Shown here: in pieces, positions 19,997 through 27,833 of the stretch
How the letters are laid out: the number at the start of each line of letters is the position of its first letter
Numbering within the stretch: position 1 is the stretch's first letter
Assembly (NCBI RefSeq): GCF_003160695.1
Contig: NZ_QGDD01000001.1
Span: forward strand, 806,001 to 870,000
Length of the DNA stretch: 64,000 nt
Direction of reading: 5' to 3'
DNA from: Nocardioides silvaticus
GTDB taxonomy: Bacteria > Actinomycetota > Actinomycetes > Propionibacteriales > Nocardioidaceae
Translations under genes and position numbers: made by a program
The notes under the pieces: model-generated
What the model saw: the letters and a program-made list of their open reading frames with translations, nothing else
Database searches by the model: none
What the model was told of the DNA's origin: nothing

Positions 19997-21033
19997 TACG
20001 CGATCTTCTTCTGGAGCTCGCCGGCCCGCGCGACGGGCCGGAAGCCCATCCGGTGGTTGATGCCGATCATGTGGTCGTTGACCTCGGCGTTCCAGGTGAC
20101 CAGCCGGCGTCCGTCGTACTCACCGGTGGCCTGGAGCGCCTTGAGGTTGGCGATCTTCACCGCGAGGCCGAGCCGGTGGCCGCGGTGGGCGCGGTCGGCG
20201 AGGGTGCCCCACTGGAAGACGTACGTCGCGTCGTGCGACGGCGCCATCAGGTCGGTGAACGCGGCGACCTTCCCGTCCGGTGCCAACGCGACGGTCGTGA
20301 ACTTCACCCGCTCCTGCTTGGCGACGGTCGACTCGTGCATCCGGTGCGCCTCGACGTCGACCGCCTCCTCCTCGTACTCGTTGTCGCCCATCGGCGCCTC
20401 GATCATGAGCTTCGCCGACAGCTCGAGATAGCTCAGCAGCAGGTCGTCGTCGGTGAACGGGCCGCTCCAGGTGCGCAGCTCGTAGTCGCAGGCGTACGAC
20501 GCCGCCTCCGCCTCGAGGGCGTCCAGGACTGCCGCGTCGACCGGCAGCAGCACCTCGCGCTGGACGTCGCCCAGCCCGAAGACGTAGCCGTGCACCCGAC
20601 CGAACTCGACACCCGACGTGCCCGCTCCGTCGGCAGGGCCGTCGTAGGGCCACGCCGTCATCGCGTCGAACCGGGTGCGGCCCTCCTGCCGGGCGATCCG
20701 CTCGCACTCGGCGAGCAGCTCGGTGCCGATCCCCTGGCGCCGGTGCTCGGGCAGCACGTTGACGTCGATCTCGGCCGCGGTCAGGTTGTCGAGCAGCGGC
20801 ATCTGCACCTGGCCGGCGGCGACGGCGGTGCCGTCGACCGAGCCGAGCAGCCGGACCCTGCGCCACGCCTTGCTCGGCTCTCGCGCACCGACGGACAGCT
20901 CGAAGAACGTCCACGGCGTCGACGCGTCACCGCGCTCGAACTCGTCGACATCGTTGACGATGTCGAGCCACGTGCGGAGCTCGTCGTCGTCGAACGAGTC
21001 GACGACCTTGATCTGCAGTGCCTCACGGGTCAT
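19996..21033 (-). CDS. Tandem-domain GNAT N-acetyltransferase (copy 2)
   Basis: Protein of 345 aa with the same two-GNAT architecture as the downstream gene: VLPEHRRQGIGTELLAECE in the first half and ADRAHRGHRLGLAVKIANL in the second. ATG 21033 (MTREALQIKVVDSF) overlaps the ABC-F stop by 4 bp. The order ABC-F, GNAT, GNAT with overlapping ends implies one operon. ABC-F proteins often confer resistance to ribosome-targeting drugs and GNATs often inactivate antibiotics, so a resistance role is possible, but direct evidence is lacking. Confidence 0.87.
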   Translation of the reverse strand: MTREALQIKVVDSFDDDELRTWLDIVNDVDEFERGDASTPWTFFELSVGAREPSKAWRRVRLLGSVDGTAVAAGQVQMPLLDNLTAAEIDVNVLPEHRRQGIGTELLAECERIARQEGRTRFDAMTAWPYDGPADGAGTSGVEFGRVHGYVFGLGDVQREVLLPVDAAVLDALEAEAASYACDYELRTWSGPFTDDDLLLSYLELSAKLMIEAPMGDNEYEEEAVDVEAHRMHESTVAKQERVKFTTVALAPDGKVAAFTDLMAPSHDATYVFQWGTLADRAHRGHRLGLAVKIANLKALQATGEYDGRRLVTWNAEVNDHMIGINHRMGFRPVARAGELQKKIA

Positions 21034-22745
21034 CGGACTCGTGCCACCCTTCCCTCGTCCCACACGGGACTGTCGGACTCGTAGACGCCGCCGTCGGCGC
21101 CGAAGACCAGGAACCGGTCGAACCCGCGCGCGAACCACCGGTCGTGGGTCACTGCGAGCACGGTGCCGGAGAACGCCTCCAGCCCGTCCTCGAGCGCCTC
21201 GGCGGAGGCGACGTCGAGGTTGTCGGTCGGCTCGTCGAGCAGCAGCAGCGTCGCTCCCGAGAGCTCGAGCAACAGGATCTGGAACCGCGCCTGCTGACCA
21301 CCGCTGAGCGACTCGAACTTCTGCTCCGCGGCGACGCTGAGCTCGTAGCGGTCGAGCACCCGGCTCGCCTGCTCGCGCCCCATGCCCTGCCGGCCGTTCG
21401 GCGTGCCCTCGCCGCGGTGCAGGATCTCCAGCAGGGTGCGTCCGACGAGCTCGGGGTGCTCGTGGGTCTGCACGAACCAGCCGGGCCGGACGCGTGCGCC
21501 GAGCTTGGCCGAGCCCGCGTGGTTCACCGGCTGGATCGACTGCTCGGTGGTCGAGCCTGTCGAGACCCCGACCGGGCGGTGCTCGACGTCGGGGTCGGAC
21601 CCACCGCCGGCGAGCAGCCGCAGGAAGTGGGACTTGCCCGAGCCGTTGGAGCCGAGCACCGCCACCCGCTCGCCGTACCAGACCTCGAGGTCGAACGGCT
21701 TCATCAGCCCGGTGAGCTCGAGGTCCTCGCAGACGACCGCACGCTTGCCGGTACGACCGCCGGTGAGGCGCATGTTGACCTGCTGCTCGCGCGGCTGCTC
21801 GGTCGGCGGGCCGGCCTCCTCGAACTTCCGGAGCCGGGTCTGCGCGGCCTTGTACTGGCTGGCCAGGCCGTCGTTGTACTCCGCCTTGATCTTGTAGCGG
21901 AGAACCAGTGCCTTGAGCTTCGCGTGCTCCTCGTCCCAGCGGCGGCGCATCTCCTCGAACCGGAGGAACCGGTCCTTCCGCGCCTCGTGATAGCTCGCGA
22001 AACCGCCGGGGTGGGTCCAGACCGAGTTGCCGGCCGCTCCCAGCTCCACGGTCACGACGCGGGTCGCCGTGTTGGCGAGCAGCTCGCGGTCGTGGCTGAT
22101 GAAGAGGATCGTCTTGTCCGAGCCGGCGATCCGCTCCTCGAGCCAGATCTTGCCGGGCACGTCGAGGAAGTTGTCGGGCTCGTCGAGCAGCAGCACCTCG
22201 TCGGGGCCGGCCAGCAGGTACTCCAGCACGATCCGCTTCTGCTCGCCGCCGGACAGGGTGCGCAGCTCGCGGTACTTCGCGCGGTCGTAGGGGATCGCCA
22301 GCGCCTTCACGGTGCACACGTCCCAGGTGACCTCGATGTCGTAGCCACCCGCGTCGGCGTACTCGGACAGCGCATGGGCGTAGGCGAGCTGGGTCTTCTC
22401 GTCGTCGACCTCCATCAGCGCCCGCTCGCACCGGTCGACCTCGGCCGCCGCCGTGCGGACCCGCTCGGGGCTGATCGAGAGCAGCAGGTCCCCCACCGTC
22501 GGCTCCGCACCGAGGCCGGCTCCGACCATCTGCTTCATGACGCCCAGCCCGCCGCTGCGGGTGACCGCACCCGCGTGGGGAGTGAGCTCGCCGGTGATGA
22601 TCCTCAGGAGCGTGGTCTTGCCCGCGCCGTTGGCGCCGACGAGCGCGACCTTCTGGCCGTCGCCGACCCGGAACGAGATGTCGTCCAGCAGCACCCGACC
22701 GTCGGGGAGCTCGTACCGGACTCCGGCAACCTCTACGTGACCCAC
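21030..22745 (-). CDS. ABC-F family ATPase
   Basis: Soluble protein of 571 aa with two ABC domains and no membrane segments, the class that acts on ribosomes (translation factors or antibiotic-resistance proteins). Domain 1: Walker A GANGAGKTT, signature LSGGEQKR, Walker B LLLDEPDNFLD. The inter-domain linker is Lys/Arg/Glu-rich (about 250-320). Domain 2: GSNGSGKS, LSGGQQAR, LLLDEPTDNLD. GTG 22745. Residues 393-399 of domain 2 are encoded by the palindrome GGTCTCGACAGGCTCGACC, an in-frame repeat insertion between two conserved regions. A hairpin lies about 50-70 bp upstream of the start. Confidence 0.92.
   Translation of the reverse strand: MGHVEVAGVRYELPDGRVLLDDISFRVGDGQKVALVGANGAGKTTLLRIITGELTPHAGAVTRSGGLGVMKQMVGAGLGAEPTVGDLLLSISPERVRTAAAEVDRCERALMEVDDEKTQLAYAHALSEYADAGGYDIEVTWDVCTVKALAIPYDRAKYRELRTLSGGEQKRIVLEYLLAGPDEVLLLDEPDNFLDVPGKIWLEERIAGSDKTILFISHDRELLANTATRVVTVELGAAGNSVWTHPGGFASYHEARKDRFLRFEEMRRRWDEEHAKLKALVLRYKIKAEYNDGLASQYKAAQTRLRKFEEAGPPTEQPREQQVNMRLTGGRTGKRAVVCEDLELTGLMKPFDLEVWYGERVAVLGSNGSGKSHFLRLLAGGGSDPDVEHRPVGVSTGSTTEQSIQPVNHAGSAKLGARVRPGWFVQTHEHPELVGRTLLEILHRGEGTPNGRQGMGREQASRVLDRYELSVAAEQKFESLSGGQQARFQILLLELSGATLLLLDEPTDNLDVASAEALEDGLEAFSGTVLAVTHDRWFARGFDRFLVFGADGGVYESDSPVWDEGRVARVR
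21549..21567. repeat. In-frame palindromic repeat inside the ABC-F gene
   Basis: GGTCGAGCCTGTCGAGACC on the plus strand; with two flanking bases on each side it is the exact reverse complement of the copy at the glmM start. It encodes about seven residues (GVSTGST-like) in the second ABC domain and does not break the frame. Confidence 0.85.
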
Positions 22746-22792
22746 AAGGTGCGATTGTCCGTCAGTGCCTCTCGATCCGCAGCCGGTTTATT

Positions 22793-22814
22793 CGGAGGGC
22801 GATCGCTCCCTCCG
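22793..22814. terminator. Hairpin between the ECF-sigma pair and the ABC-F gene
   Basis: CGGAGGG at 22793-22799 pairs with CCCTCCG at 22808-22814 around CGATCGCT. All flanking genes are on the minus strand, so it may end the sigma/anti-sigma transcript, or act as an attenuator in the leader of the ABC-F gene, a control mode known for antibiotic-resistance ABC-F genes. No U-tract is seen. Confidence 0.4.
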
Positions 22815-22872
22815 CGGTGCGGTCGCTGCCATTCGGTGTTCGGTGCGCTCCGCGGGCGGTAGGAACCGGCTG

Positions 22873-24042
22873 CTATCGAACAGTCGCGAGGATGTCCTGA
22901 GTCAGTTGCGGGTCGTACGTCCGGACATAGACCGCCCAGTCGCCGGCGAACACGTAACCGGCCCAGAGTGTGTCTCCGCCCTCGTGGCCGGAGACGATCT
23001 CAGCTGGGCCCATCGCCGGGTCGAACCAAGCCCGCGCGTAGAAGGTGAGGTAGTCGTTGCGTCCGCACCGATTCGGGTCAGGGCCGAAGTAGATGCCGCT
23101 ACCCGGGCAGTCCAGCTCGCGCCAGGGATCCGGCACGTCGAACCTGACGCCCTCCACGGCAAACCGCTGCCAGTCGTCGGTCGGCCCGGACGTTCCCTCG
23201 TCGCCGTCGCTCGCCGATCCTGAGACGCACCCGACGTCGTCGCTACGAGGCTCCACCCGGACGGTCGACGTCACAAGGTCGGCCAGCGCCTGGGTAGGCG
23301 CCACAACCTGGATCCACCGGTCAGCGACGAAGCTTGTCGAGCCGTAGGTTGCCGGTTCGTCCTCTCGTTCCGTGGGTGGAGCGTCACGATCACCTGTCAC
23401 GGCGCAGACGGCGTAGTTGCTCAGGTCGGCGTCGGGTCCTAGGCCCCAGAATGCCGGCACGTCGTAGCGCAGGCCAACGGCTCCAACGGTCTGCCACTCG
23501 GAGCCGTCGATCGGCGGGTCACTCTCCGACCGGGCCGAAGCGAGCAGGCGGCGGGTCAGCCCGACGGTCTCCGTTGCCGCCGACACCGCGAAGTCACCCG
23601 CATAGACGTAGCCCTGCTTGCCGAAGATCCCGGGCGGGCGCCTGGCATCGAACGTCGCACTGCCGTAGAAGGCGAGGTAGCTCTCGAACTGGCACGCCGC
23701 CTTCTCGTCAGGTCCATAGACCTCAGCGGTGAAGCCGTCGAAGTCGCAGGTGTGGTCGGTCCAGTCGCCCGGGATGTCGGCGCGAGCGTCGCCGTGCGTC
23801 ACGGTCCGCCACGCCCCGGCGGGCGGATCGTTCGCCACGTCGGCGTCGTCGCCTCCCCCAACCGCCAGCAGGGCGACGGGCGCGGCGACGACCAGTGCAG
23901 CGGTCACGGTCCCGGCAGCGACCCGCCGCCGACGTCGTACGACGTGCCGTCGCCGTGCTTCCCGAGCCAGTCCGGCAACGGGCGGGGCGTGCTCCGCCTC
24001 CGCCGTGAGGACGGCGGACAGCCGCTCGTCGAAGTCACTCAT
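22873..24042 (-). CDS. Single-pass membrane protein with three extracytoplasmic repeats, probable anti-sigma partner
   Basis: Protein of 389 aa. Residues 1-40 are cytoplasmic (FDERLSAVLTAEAEHAP, then an Arg-rich stop); one membrane segment spans about 41-63. The exported part holds three diverged repeats of roughly 85-95 residues, beginning WRTVTHGDARADIPGDW (78), WQTVGAVGLRYDVPAFW (183) and WQRFAVEGVRFDVPDPW (about 300), each ending in an LxxxLxxxxR-like helix (LTRRLLASAR, LADLVTSTVR, LTQDILATVR). ATG 24042 overlaps the sigma-factor 3' end by 8 bp, the usual layout for an anti-sigma gene. No zinc-anti-sigma motif (HxxxCxxC) is present, so the anti-sigma role is inferred from context. Confidence 0.78.
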   Translation of the reverse strand: MSDFDERLSAVLTAEAEHAPPVAGLAREARRRHVVRRRRRVAAGTVTAALVVAAPVALLAVGGGDDADVANDPPAGAWRTVTHGDARADIPGDWTDHTCDFDGFTAEVYGPDEKAACQFESYLAFYGSATFDARRPPGIFGKQGYVYAGDFAVSAATETVGLTRRLLASARSESDPPIDGSEWQTVGAVGLRYDVPAFWGLGPDADLSNYAVCAVTGDRDAPPTEREDEPATYGSTSFVADRWIQVVAPTQALADLVTSTVRVEPRSDDVGCVSGSASDGDEGTSGPTDDWQRFAVEGVRFDVPDPWRELDCPGSGIYFGPDPNRCGRNDYLTFYARAWFDPAMGPAEIVSGHEGGDTLWAGYVFAGDWAVYVRTYDPQLTQDILATVR

Positions 24043-24580
24043 CACGTTCTCCCGTCTCGCCCATCGACTCCCGCAGCACGGCGATCCCACGCGACACCCG
24101 CGAGCGGACCGTGCCCTCGCGGACGCCGGTCAACGCGGCGATCTCGTCGTAGTCGAGCTGCTCGTAGTAGCGGAGGACCACCGCGGTGCGCTGGTCGACG
24201 GGCAGGGCTTGGCAGGCCGCCCACAGCCGGGCGCGCTCGTCGGACCCCAGCCCCTCGCCCGGACCCGCGACCACGCCATCGGCGCCGTCGGGCCGCACCT
24301 CGGCCGCCGGCGACTCCCGCCGACGGAACTTCCGCCACCACGACGTGTGGGCGTTGACGACCATCCGTCGCACGTAGGCGTCGACGTCGTCGGCGTGCGC
24401 GATCCGGTCCCACCGCGGGAGTGCCCGGGACAGCGCGTCCTGCACGACATCTTCGGCGTCGGCGGCGTTGCCAGTCAGCACGTAGGCGAGTCGCAGCAGC
24501 GCCGGTCCGCGGGCCGCGACCCAGTCGTCGAACGACGACAGGGCCTGCCGGGCACCGAGCTCGTCCACCGTTGCCTCCAC
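24035..24580 (-). CDS. ECF RNA polymerase sigma factor (SigE/SigJ-like)
   Basis: Extracytoplasmic-function sigma factor of 181 aa. Region 2 is visible in RLAYVLTGNAADAEDVVQDALSRAL with the adjoining VRRMVVNAHTSWWRKFRRRE, and region 4 in LDYDEIAALTGVREGTVRSRVSRGI, a helix-turn-helix for the -35 element. GTG 24580 is taken as the start; a second GTG four codons later is possible. The gene overlaps the membrane protein gene by 8 bp. Its targets are not identifiable, but autoregulation from the 45 bp upstream is likely. Confidence 0.93.
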   Translation of the reverse strand: MEATVDELGARQALSSFDDWVAARGPALLRLAYVLTGNAADAEDVVQDALSRALPRWDRIAHADDVDAYVRRMVVNAHTSWWRKFRRRESPAAEVRPDGADGVVAGPGEGLGSDERARLWAACQALPVDQRTAVVLRYYEQLDYDEIAALTGVREGTVRSRVSRGIAVLRESMGETGERDE

Positions 24581-24625
24581 GCCCTACAGACGCTCGTCAG
24601 GCGGATCCTGTTGCGAGCGGTCAGG

Positions 24626-25297
24626 TCAACCCGCGACGAACCGCCCGTCGATGACGGCGCTGACCTCGATGTCGTCCGGCGACAGCGCCAGCACGGCGTC
24701 GCTGTCGGCCGCCTTCCCGGCACGCATGAAAGCCATCTCCGTCGTCGGCCCGGTCGGGCGCAGGCCGTCGCCGAGCATGCCGGCGTCCGCGAGCGCGACC
24801 GGCCGGACCTGACCGAGGCTCAGCGCGTCGGCGTACTCCTGCGCACGCGACGCCGCGTCCTGCACGGCCCGGGCGCGGACCTGGCGGGACAGCTCGTGCT
24901 TGCGCTTCTCGGTGAGCGCCCAGGCGACACCGTCGAGGCTGAAGCCTGCCGTGTGCTCGACGTGCCGGCCGACCCACCGCGCCAGCTCGCCGAAGTCGCG
25001 GAACTTCACCTCGATGCCGACGCTCGCGTGGTGGACCAGCGGGAGCTGCTTGCCGTCCTGGTTCCACGGCCGCTGCGACCAGGTGCGCACGTGCTGGGTC
25101 GACCACCACGTCACCGGCCCGACCTCGGGGTTGTGCAGCGGCACGATCGACGCCTTCACCGCTTCGAGGTCCCGCACGACGCGGTCGTAGACCGGCTGCA
25201 TCTTCGGCCCCTCGAACGCCAGCCGTGCCTGCACGGTGCCGCGCTGGGGCGGCTCGAACGCCGAGTAGGAGCCGCGCACGGTGATCTCGGTGGTCAT
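24626..25297 (-). CDS. SIMPL (DUF541) domain protein
   Basis: Protein of 223 aa, no signal peptide or membrane segment. It begins TTEITVRGSYSAFEPPQRGTVQARLAFEG, typical of SIMPL/DUF541 proteins, and has the characteristic A-x-x-RAQEYADALSLGQVRPVALAD segment near 165-185. SIMPL proteins form beta-rich oligomers of poorly known role (cell-envelope or stress related). ATG 25297 is divergent from the mycothiol-type enzyme, with only 38 bp between. A cytoplasmic SIMPL protein is slightly unusual since many are exported. Confidence 0.85.
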   Translation of the reverse strand: MTTEITVRGSYSAFEPPQRGTVQARLAFEGPKMQPVYDRVVRDLEAVKASIVPLHNPEVGPVTWWSTQHVRTWSQRPWNQDGKQLPLVHHASVGIEVKFRDFGELARWVGRHVEHTAGFSLDGVAWALTEKRKHELSRQVRARAVQDAASRAQEYADALSLGQVRPVALADAGMLGDGLRPTGPTTEMAFMRAGKAADSDAVLALSPDDIEVSAVIDGRFVAG

Positions 25298-25335
25298 GGA
25301 CGGAACCTAGCCCAGCGGCTGGCAGGATCCGCGGC

Positions 25336-26010
25336 ATGGACTGGATCCCGCTGCTGAGCGACGCCACCGGCCGGTTCGCCGACACCGTCGCCGCCGGCGA
25401 CCTCGACGCGGCCGTCCCGTCGTGCCCGGACTGGACCCTCGCCGACCTGGTCGTCCACCTCGGCGAGACCCACCTGTGGGCCGCACACGCGGTCGTCGAC
25501 GGGACGCCGGACGGCAACGAGACGTACGACGGGGCGCCGGCCGGTCTCGTCGACTGGTACCGCGACGCCGCGGCCCGCTTGGTCGAGGTGCTCGCTTCCC
25601 GCGACCCCGACGAGCCCTGCTGGGCGTTCGGACCGTCGAAGGTGACCGGGTTCTGGCGGCGCCGCCAGGTGCACGAGACGATCGTGCACACCTACGACGC
25701 CCTCGCCTCGGCCGGGCGTGGGGCCGCGTGGGCGGACGGCCTCGATCCGGTCCTCGCGTGGGACGGTGTCGACGAGGTCGCGACCGTGTTCTACCCCCGG
25801 CAGGTGCGGCTCGACCGGATCGCCCCGCTGGCCGGCAAGCTCCGGTTCCGGGCGACCGACCACGAGGCCGCGCCCGTCGAGATCGGCGAGGGCGAGCCGG
25901 TGGCGGAGGTGGGCGGCCCGGCGTCGTACCTGCTGCTGGCGGTGTGGAAGCGCGCGCCGGTCGACGATCCGGTGGCGGCGCGGCTGCTCGAGACCGCCGT
26001 CACTCCCTGA
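25336..26010 (+). CDS. Maleylpyruvate isomerase family mycothiol-dependent enzyme
   Basis: DinB-like four-helix metalloprotein of 224 aa. The N-terminal MDMPI_N part has CPDWTLADLVVHLGETHLW with a metal-binding histidine, and the other likely zinc ligands are in VHETIVHTYDA. A smaller C-terminal domain (about 140-224) includes RFRATDHEA and PASYLLLAVWKR. Family members use mycothiol, the actinobacterial thiol, to open or isomerise ring-cleavage products or detoxify electrophiles; the substrate here is unknown. Its 3' end overlaps by 11 bp the convergent 84-aa gene. Confidence 0.88.
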   Translation: MDWIPLLSDATGRFADTVAAGDLDAAVPSCPDWTLADLVVHLGETHLWAAHAVVDGTPDGNETYDGAPAGLVDWYRDAAARLVEVLASRDPDEPCWAFGPSKVTGFWRRRQVHETIVHTYDALASAGRGAAWADGLDPVLAWDGVDEVATVFYPRQVRLDRIAPLAGKLRFRATDHEAAPVEIGEGEPVAEVGGPASYLLLAVWKRAPVDDPVAARLLETAVTP

Positions 26011-26254
26011 TCCGGCCCCACTCCGCCGGGCAGTGGTCGTCGATCCGGCAGCAGGCGTGCGGATACATCGCCTCGTCCGGCCACGGGTGCTGCCAGCCGC
26101 CGCCGCGGTGCTCGACGTGACTGCACTTGTAGCGCTCCGGCCGGTCCGGCGCCGCGGCCTGCTGCAGGACCGCGGCCCGCTCGTGGGAGAGCAGCCCGTC
26201 CCGGTCGAGGATCCGCGCCACCTCGGACAGCGTCGGCACCTGCTCCTCAGCCAT
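26000..26254 (-). CDS. Small conserved-looking Cys/His protein, function unknown
   Basis: Protein of 84 aa. The N-terminal half (VPTLSEVARILDRDGLLSHERAAVLQQAA) is helical; the C-terminal half contains CSHVEH, HPWPDE and YPHACCRIDDHC, a Cys/His arrangement that could bind a metal. ATG 26254 overlaps the upstream methyltransferase stop by 8 bp, which supports it as a real, co-translated gene. The 3' end overlaps the convergent mycothiol-type gene by 11 bp. I do not recognise the family. Confidence 0.65.
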   Translation of the reverse strand: MAEEQVPTLSEVARILDRDGLLSHERAAVLQQAAAPDRPERYKCSHVEHRGGGWQHPWPDEAMYPHACCRIDDHCPAEWGRIRE

Positions 26255-26963
26255 CGCTCCCCGCCCTCCTCGTCTCGAGCACGCGGAACCCCTTCGCGCT
26301 CGCCAGCCGCGCGGTCGGGTAGCCCTGCTCCCCCAGCCAGCGCTGGAGCGAGTCTGCGCCGAGGTTCTTGCCGACGACCATGGTCGCGCGGCCCTCCGGC
26401 GTCAGCCGCGGCAGCCACGTCAGCAGCAGGTCGTGCAGTGCGGCCTTGCCGATCCGGATCGGCGGGTTCGACCAGATCTCGTCGAACGTCGCGTCGGCCG
26501 GCACCTCCTCCGGCGTCATCGCCGCGAACCGGTCGGCCAGACCGAGCGCCGCCGCGTTCTCGTTGGCCAGCAGCACGGCGCGGCGGTTCACGTCGACGGC
26601 GGTCACCGTGCCTGCTGGCCGAGCGCCTCCTGCTGGTCGAGCGCCTCCTGCTGGTCGAGCGCCTCCTGCTGGTCGAGCGCCTCCTGCTGGTCGAGCGCCT
26701 CCTGCTGGTCGAGCCTGTCGAGACCACGCAGCGCAGATGGCCAGCCCGATCACGCCGTACCCGCAGCCCAGGTCGAGCACCCGCCCGGGCGCCGGCGGCT
26801 CGGTCTCGCGGAAGAGCACCGACGTGCCGATGTCGAGCCGGCCCTGCGCGAAGACGCCGGACCCGCTGGTCAGCGCGAGCTCCTCACCCCACACCTCCGC
26901 CCGCACCGCCGTCCGCTGGAACGGCGCCGCCGGGTCGGCGGAGAAGTAGTGGTCCTCGCTCAC
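26247..26963 (-). CDS. Class I SAM-dependent methyltransferase (RsmC/RlmG-like) with repeat insertion
   Basis: Methyltransferase of 238 aa. The N-terminus SEDHYFSADPAAPF and DIGTSVLFRET precede motif I VLDLGCGYGVIGLA (62-75); the target-base motif SNPPIRIG marks a nucleic-acid N-methyltransferase of the MTS/RsmC type, so rRNA guanine is the likely target. Between motif I and the acidic TAVDVNRR of motif II lies a run of five to six ARPAGG-type repeats (81-118) encoded by an 18-bp tandem repeat. GTG 26963 overlaps the truA stop by 4 bp. The repeat falls in a loop beside the SAM pocket; activity may or may not survive. Confidence 0.86.
   Translation of the reverse strand: MSEDHYFSADPAAPFQRTAVRAEVWGEELALTSGSGVFAQGRLDIGTSVLFRETEPPAPGRVLDLGCGYGVIGLAICAAWSRQARPAGGARPAGGARPAGGARPAGGARPAGGARPAGTVTAVDVNRRAVLLANENAAALGLADRFAAMTPEEVPADATFDEIWSNPPIRIGKAALHDLLLTWLPRLTPEGRATMVVGKNLGADSLQRWLGEQGYPTARLASAKGFRVLETRRAGSDG
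26613..26725. repeat. 18-bp in-frame tandem repeat ending in the palindromic repeat
   Basis: Five full units of TGCTGGTCGAGCGCCTCC (first unit with one change, at 26613-26630, then 26631, 26649, 26667 and 26685) run into a partial unit that continues as GGTCGAGCCTGTCGAGACC at 26707-26725, the palindrome also found in glmM and the ABC-F gene. The unit shares its CTGGTCGAGC core with one palindrome half, suggesting it arose by amplification of the element's edge. Confidence 0.92.
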
Positions 26964-27778
26964 AGGCGTTCTCGCTTCGCCGACGTCCGCTCCACCCGCG
27001 CCGCGAGCTCCGCGTCGGGCGGGTAGGCGACCTCCTCGAGGGTGAGCCCGTGCGCATGGAGCACGGCGACCGCGGGGTCGCGCTGCTGTGCCTCCAGGAT
27101 CTCGCGCGCCCACGCCGGCGACCGACGTCCCTCGCCGACCGCCACCAGGCAGCCGACCAGCGCGCGCACCATCGAGTGGCAGAACGCGTCGGCGCGGACG
27201 AGGCCGACCGCGACCCCGGACTCGTCACGGCTCCACGACAGCTCGAGCAGGGTGCGGATCGTCGTGGCCCCCTCCCGCTGCTTGCAGAACGACGCGAAGT
27301 CGTGGAGGCCGGTCAGGTAGCCGGACGCGGTGTTCATGAGGCCGAGGTCGAGCGGCCGCGGCCAGGTCAGCACGTGCCGTCGTACCAGCGGGTCGACCAC
27401 CTCGGGCGCGTCCGCGATCCGGTAGGCGTAGCGCCGCCACAGTGCGCCGAACCGGGCGTCGAACCCTTCGGGCGCCACCGTCACCCGGTGCACCCGCAGG
27501 TCGGGCGCCAGCACGCCGTTCACCCGCCGGGCCAAGCGCCCGAGCTCGTCGCCGGCCGCAGCGTGGTCGTCGGGCAGGTCGAGGTGTGCCACCTGCCCGC
27601 GCGCGTGCACCCCCGCGTCGGTCCGTCCCGCGCACACCACCTGCAGCTCCCCGGCCGGCACCCGCAGCACGGTCGCCAGCGCCGCTGTCAGCTCCCCCTG
27701 CACCGTCCGCAGCCCCGGCTGTGCGGCCCAGCCGTGGAAGTCGGTGCCGTCGTAGGCGAGGTCGATCCGGAGCCGCAC
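26960..27778 (-). CDS. truA: tRNA pseudouridine(38-40) synthase
   Basis: Isomerises uridines 38-40 in tRNA anticodon stem-loops. The catalytic aspartate is Asp54 in CAGRTDAGVHA. Other family features are DLAYDGTDFHGWA at the start, FDARFGALWRRYAYRI and the C-terminal VRALVGCLVAVGEG. GTG 27778 (VRLRIDLAYDG) is chosen because it gives the standard N-terminus; GTG 27805 upstream would add nine residues, and neither has a clear ribosome binding site. In many actinobacteria truA follows rplQ, but here it lies beside the methyltransferase, with overlapping ends. Confidence 0.95.
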   Translation of the reverse strand: MRLRIDLAYDGTDFHGWAAQPGLRTVQGELTAALATVLRVPAGELQVVCAGRTDAGVHARGQVAHLDLPDDHAAAGDELGRLARRVNGVLAPDLRVHRVTVAPEGFDARFGALWRRYAYRIADAPEVVDPLVRRHVLTWPRPLDLGLMNTASGYLTGLHDFASFCKQREGATTIRTLLELSWSRDESGVAVGLVRADAFCHSMVRALVGCLVAVGEGRRSPAWAREILEAQQRDPAVAVLHAHGLTLEEVAYPPDAELAARVERTSAKRERL

Positions 27779-27833
27779 GGGGTCAGTGTTCCACGCGCCA
27801 CGCACCGGGGAAGTTCGTCCCCGATCCGAGCGG

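Noticed and set aside
18968..21033. Assignment of the double-GNAT genes as mycothiol synthase (mshD)
   Set aside because: Mycothiol synthase also has two GNAT domains, but I could not identify its specific residues, and two tandem copies in an ABC-F operon are unlike mshD context.
26613..26725. Possible CRISPR-like array
   Set aside because: The 18-bp units are directly adjacent with no spacers, lie in frame in a methyltransferase gene, and no cas genes are near.
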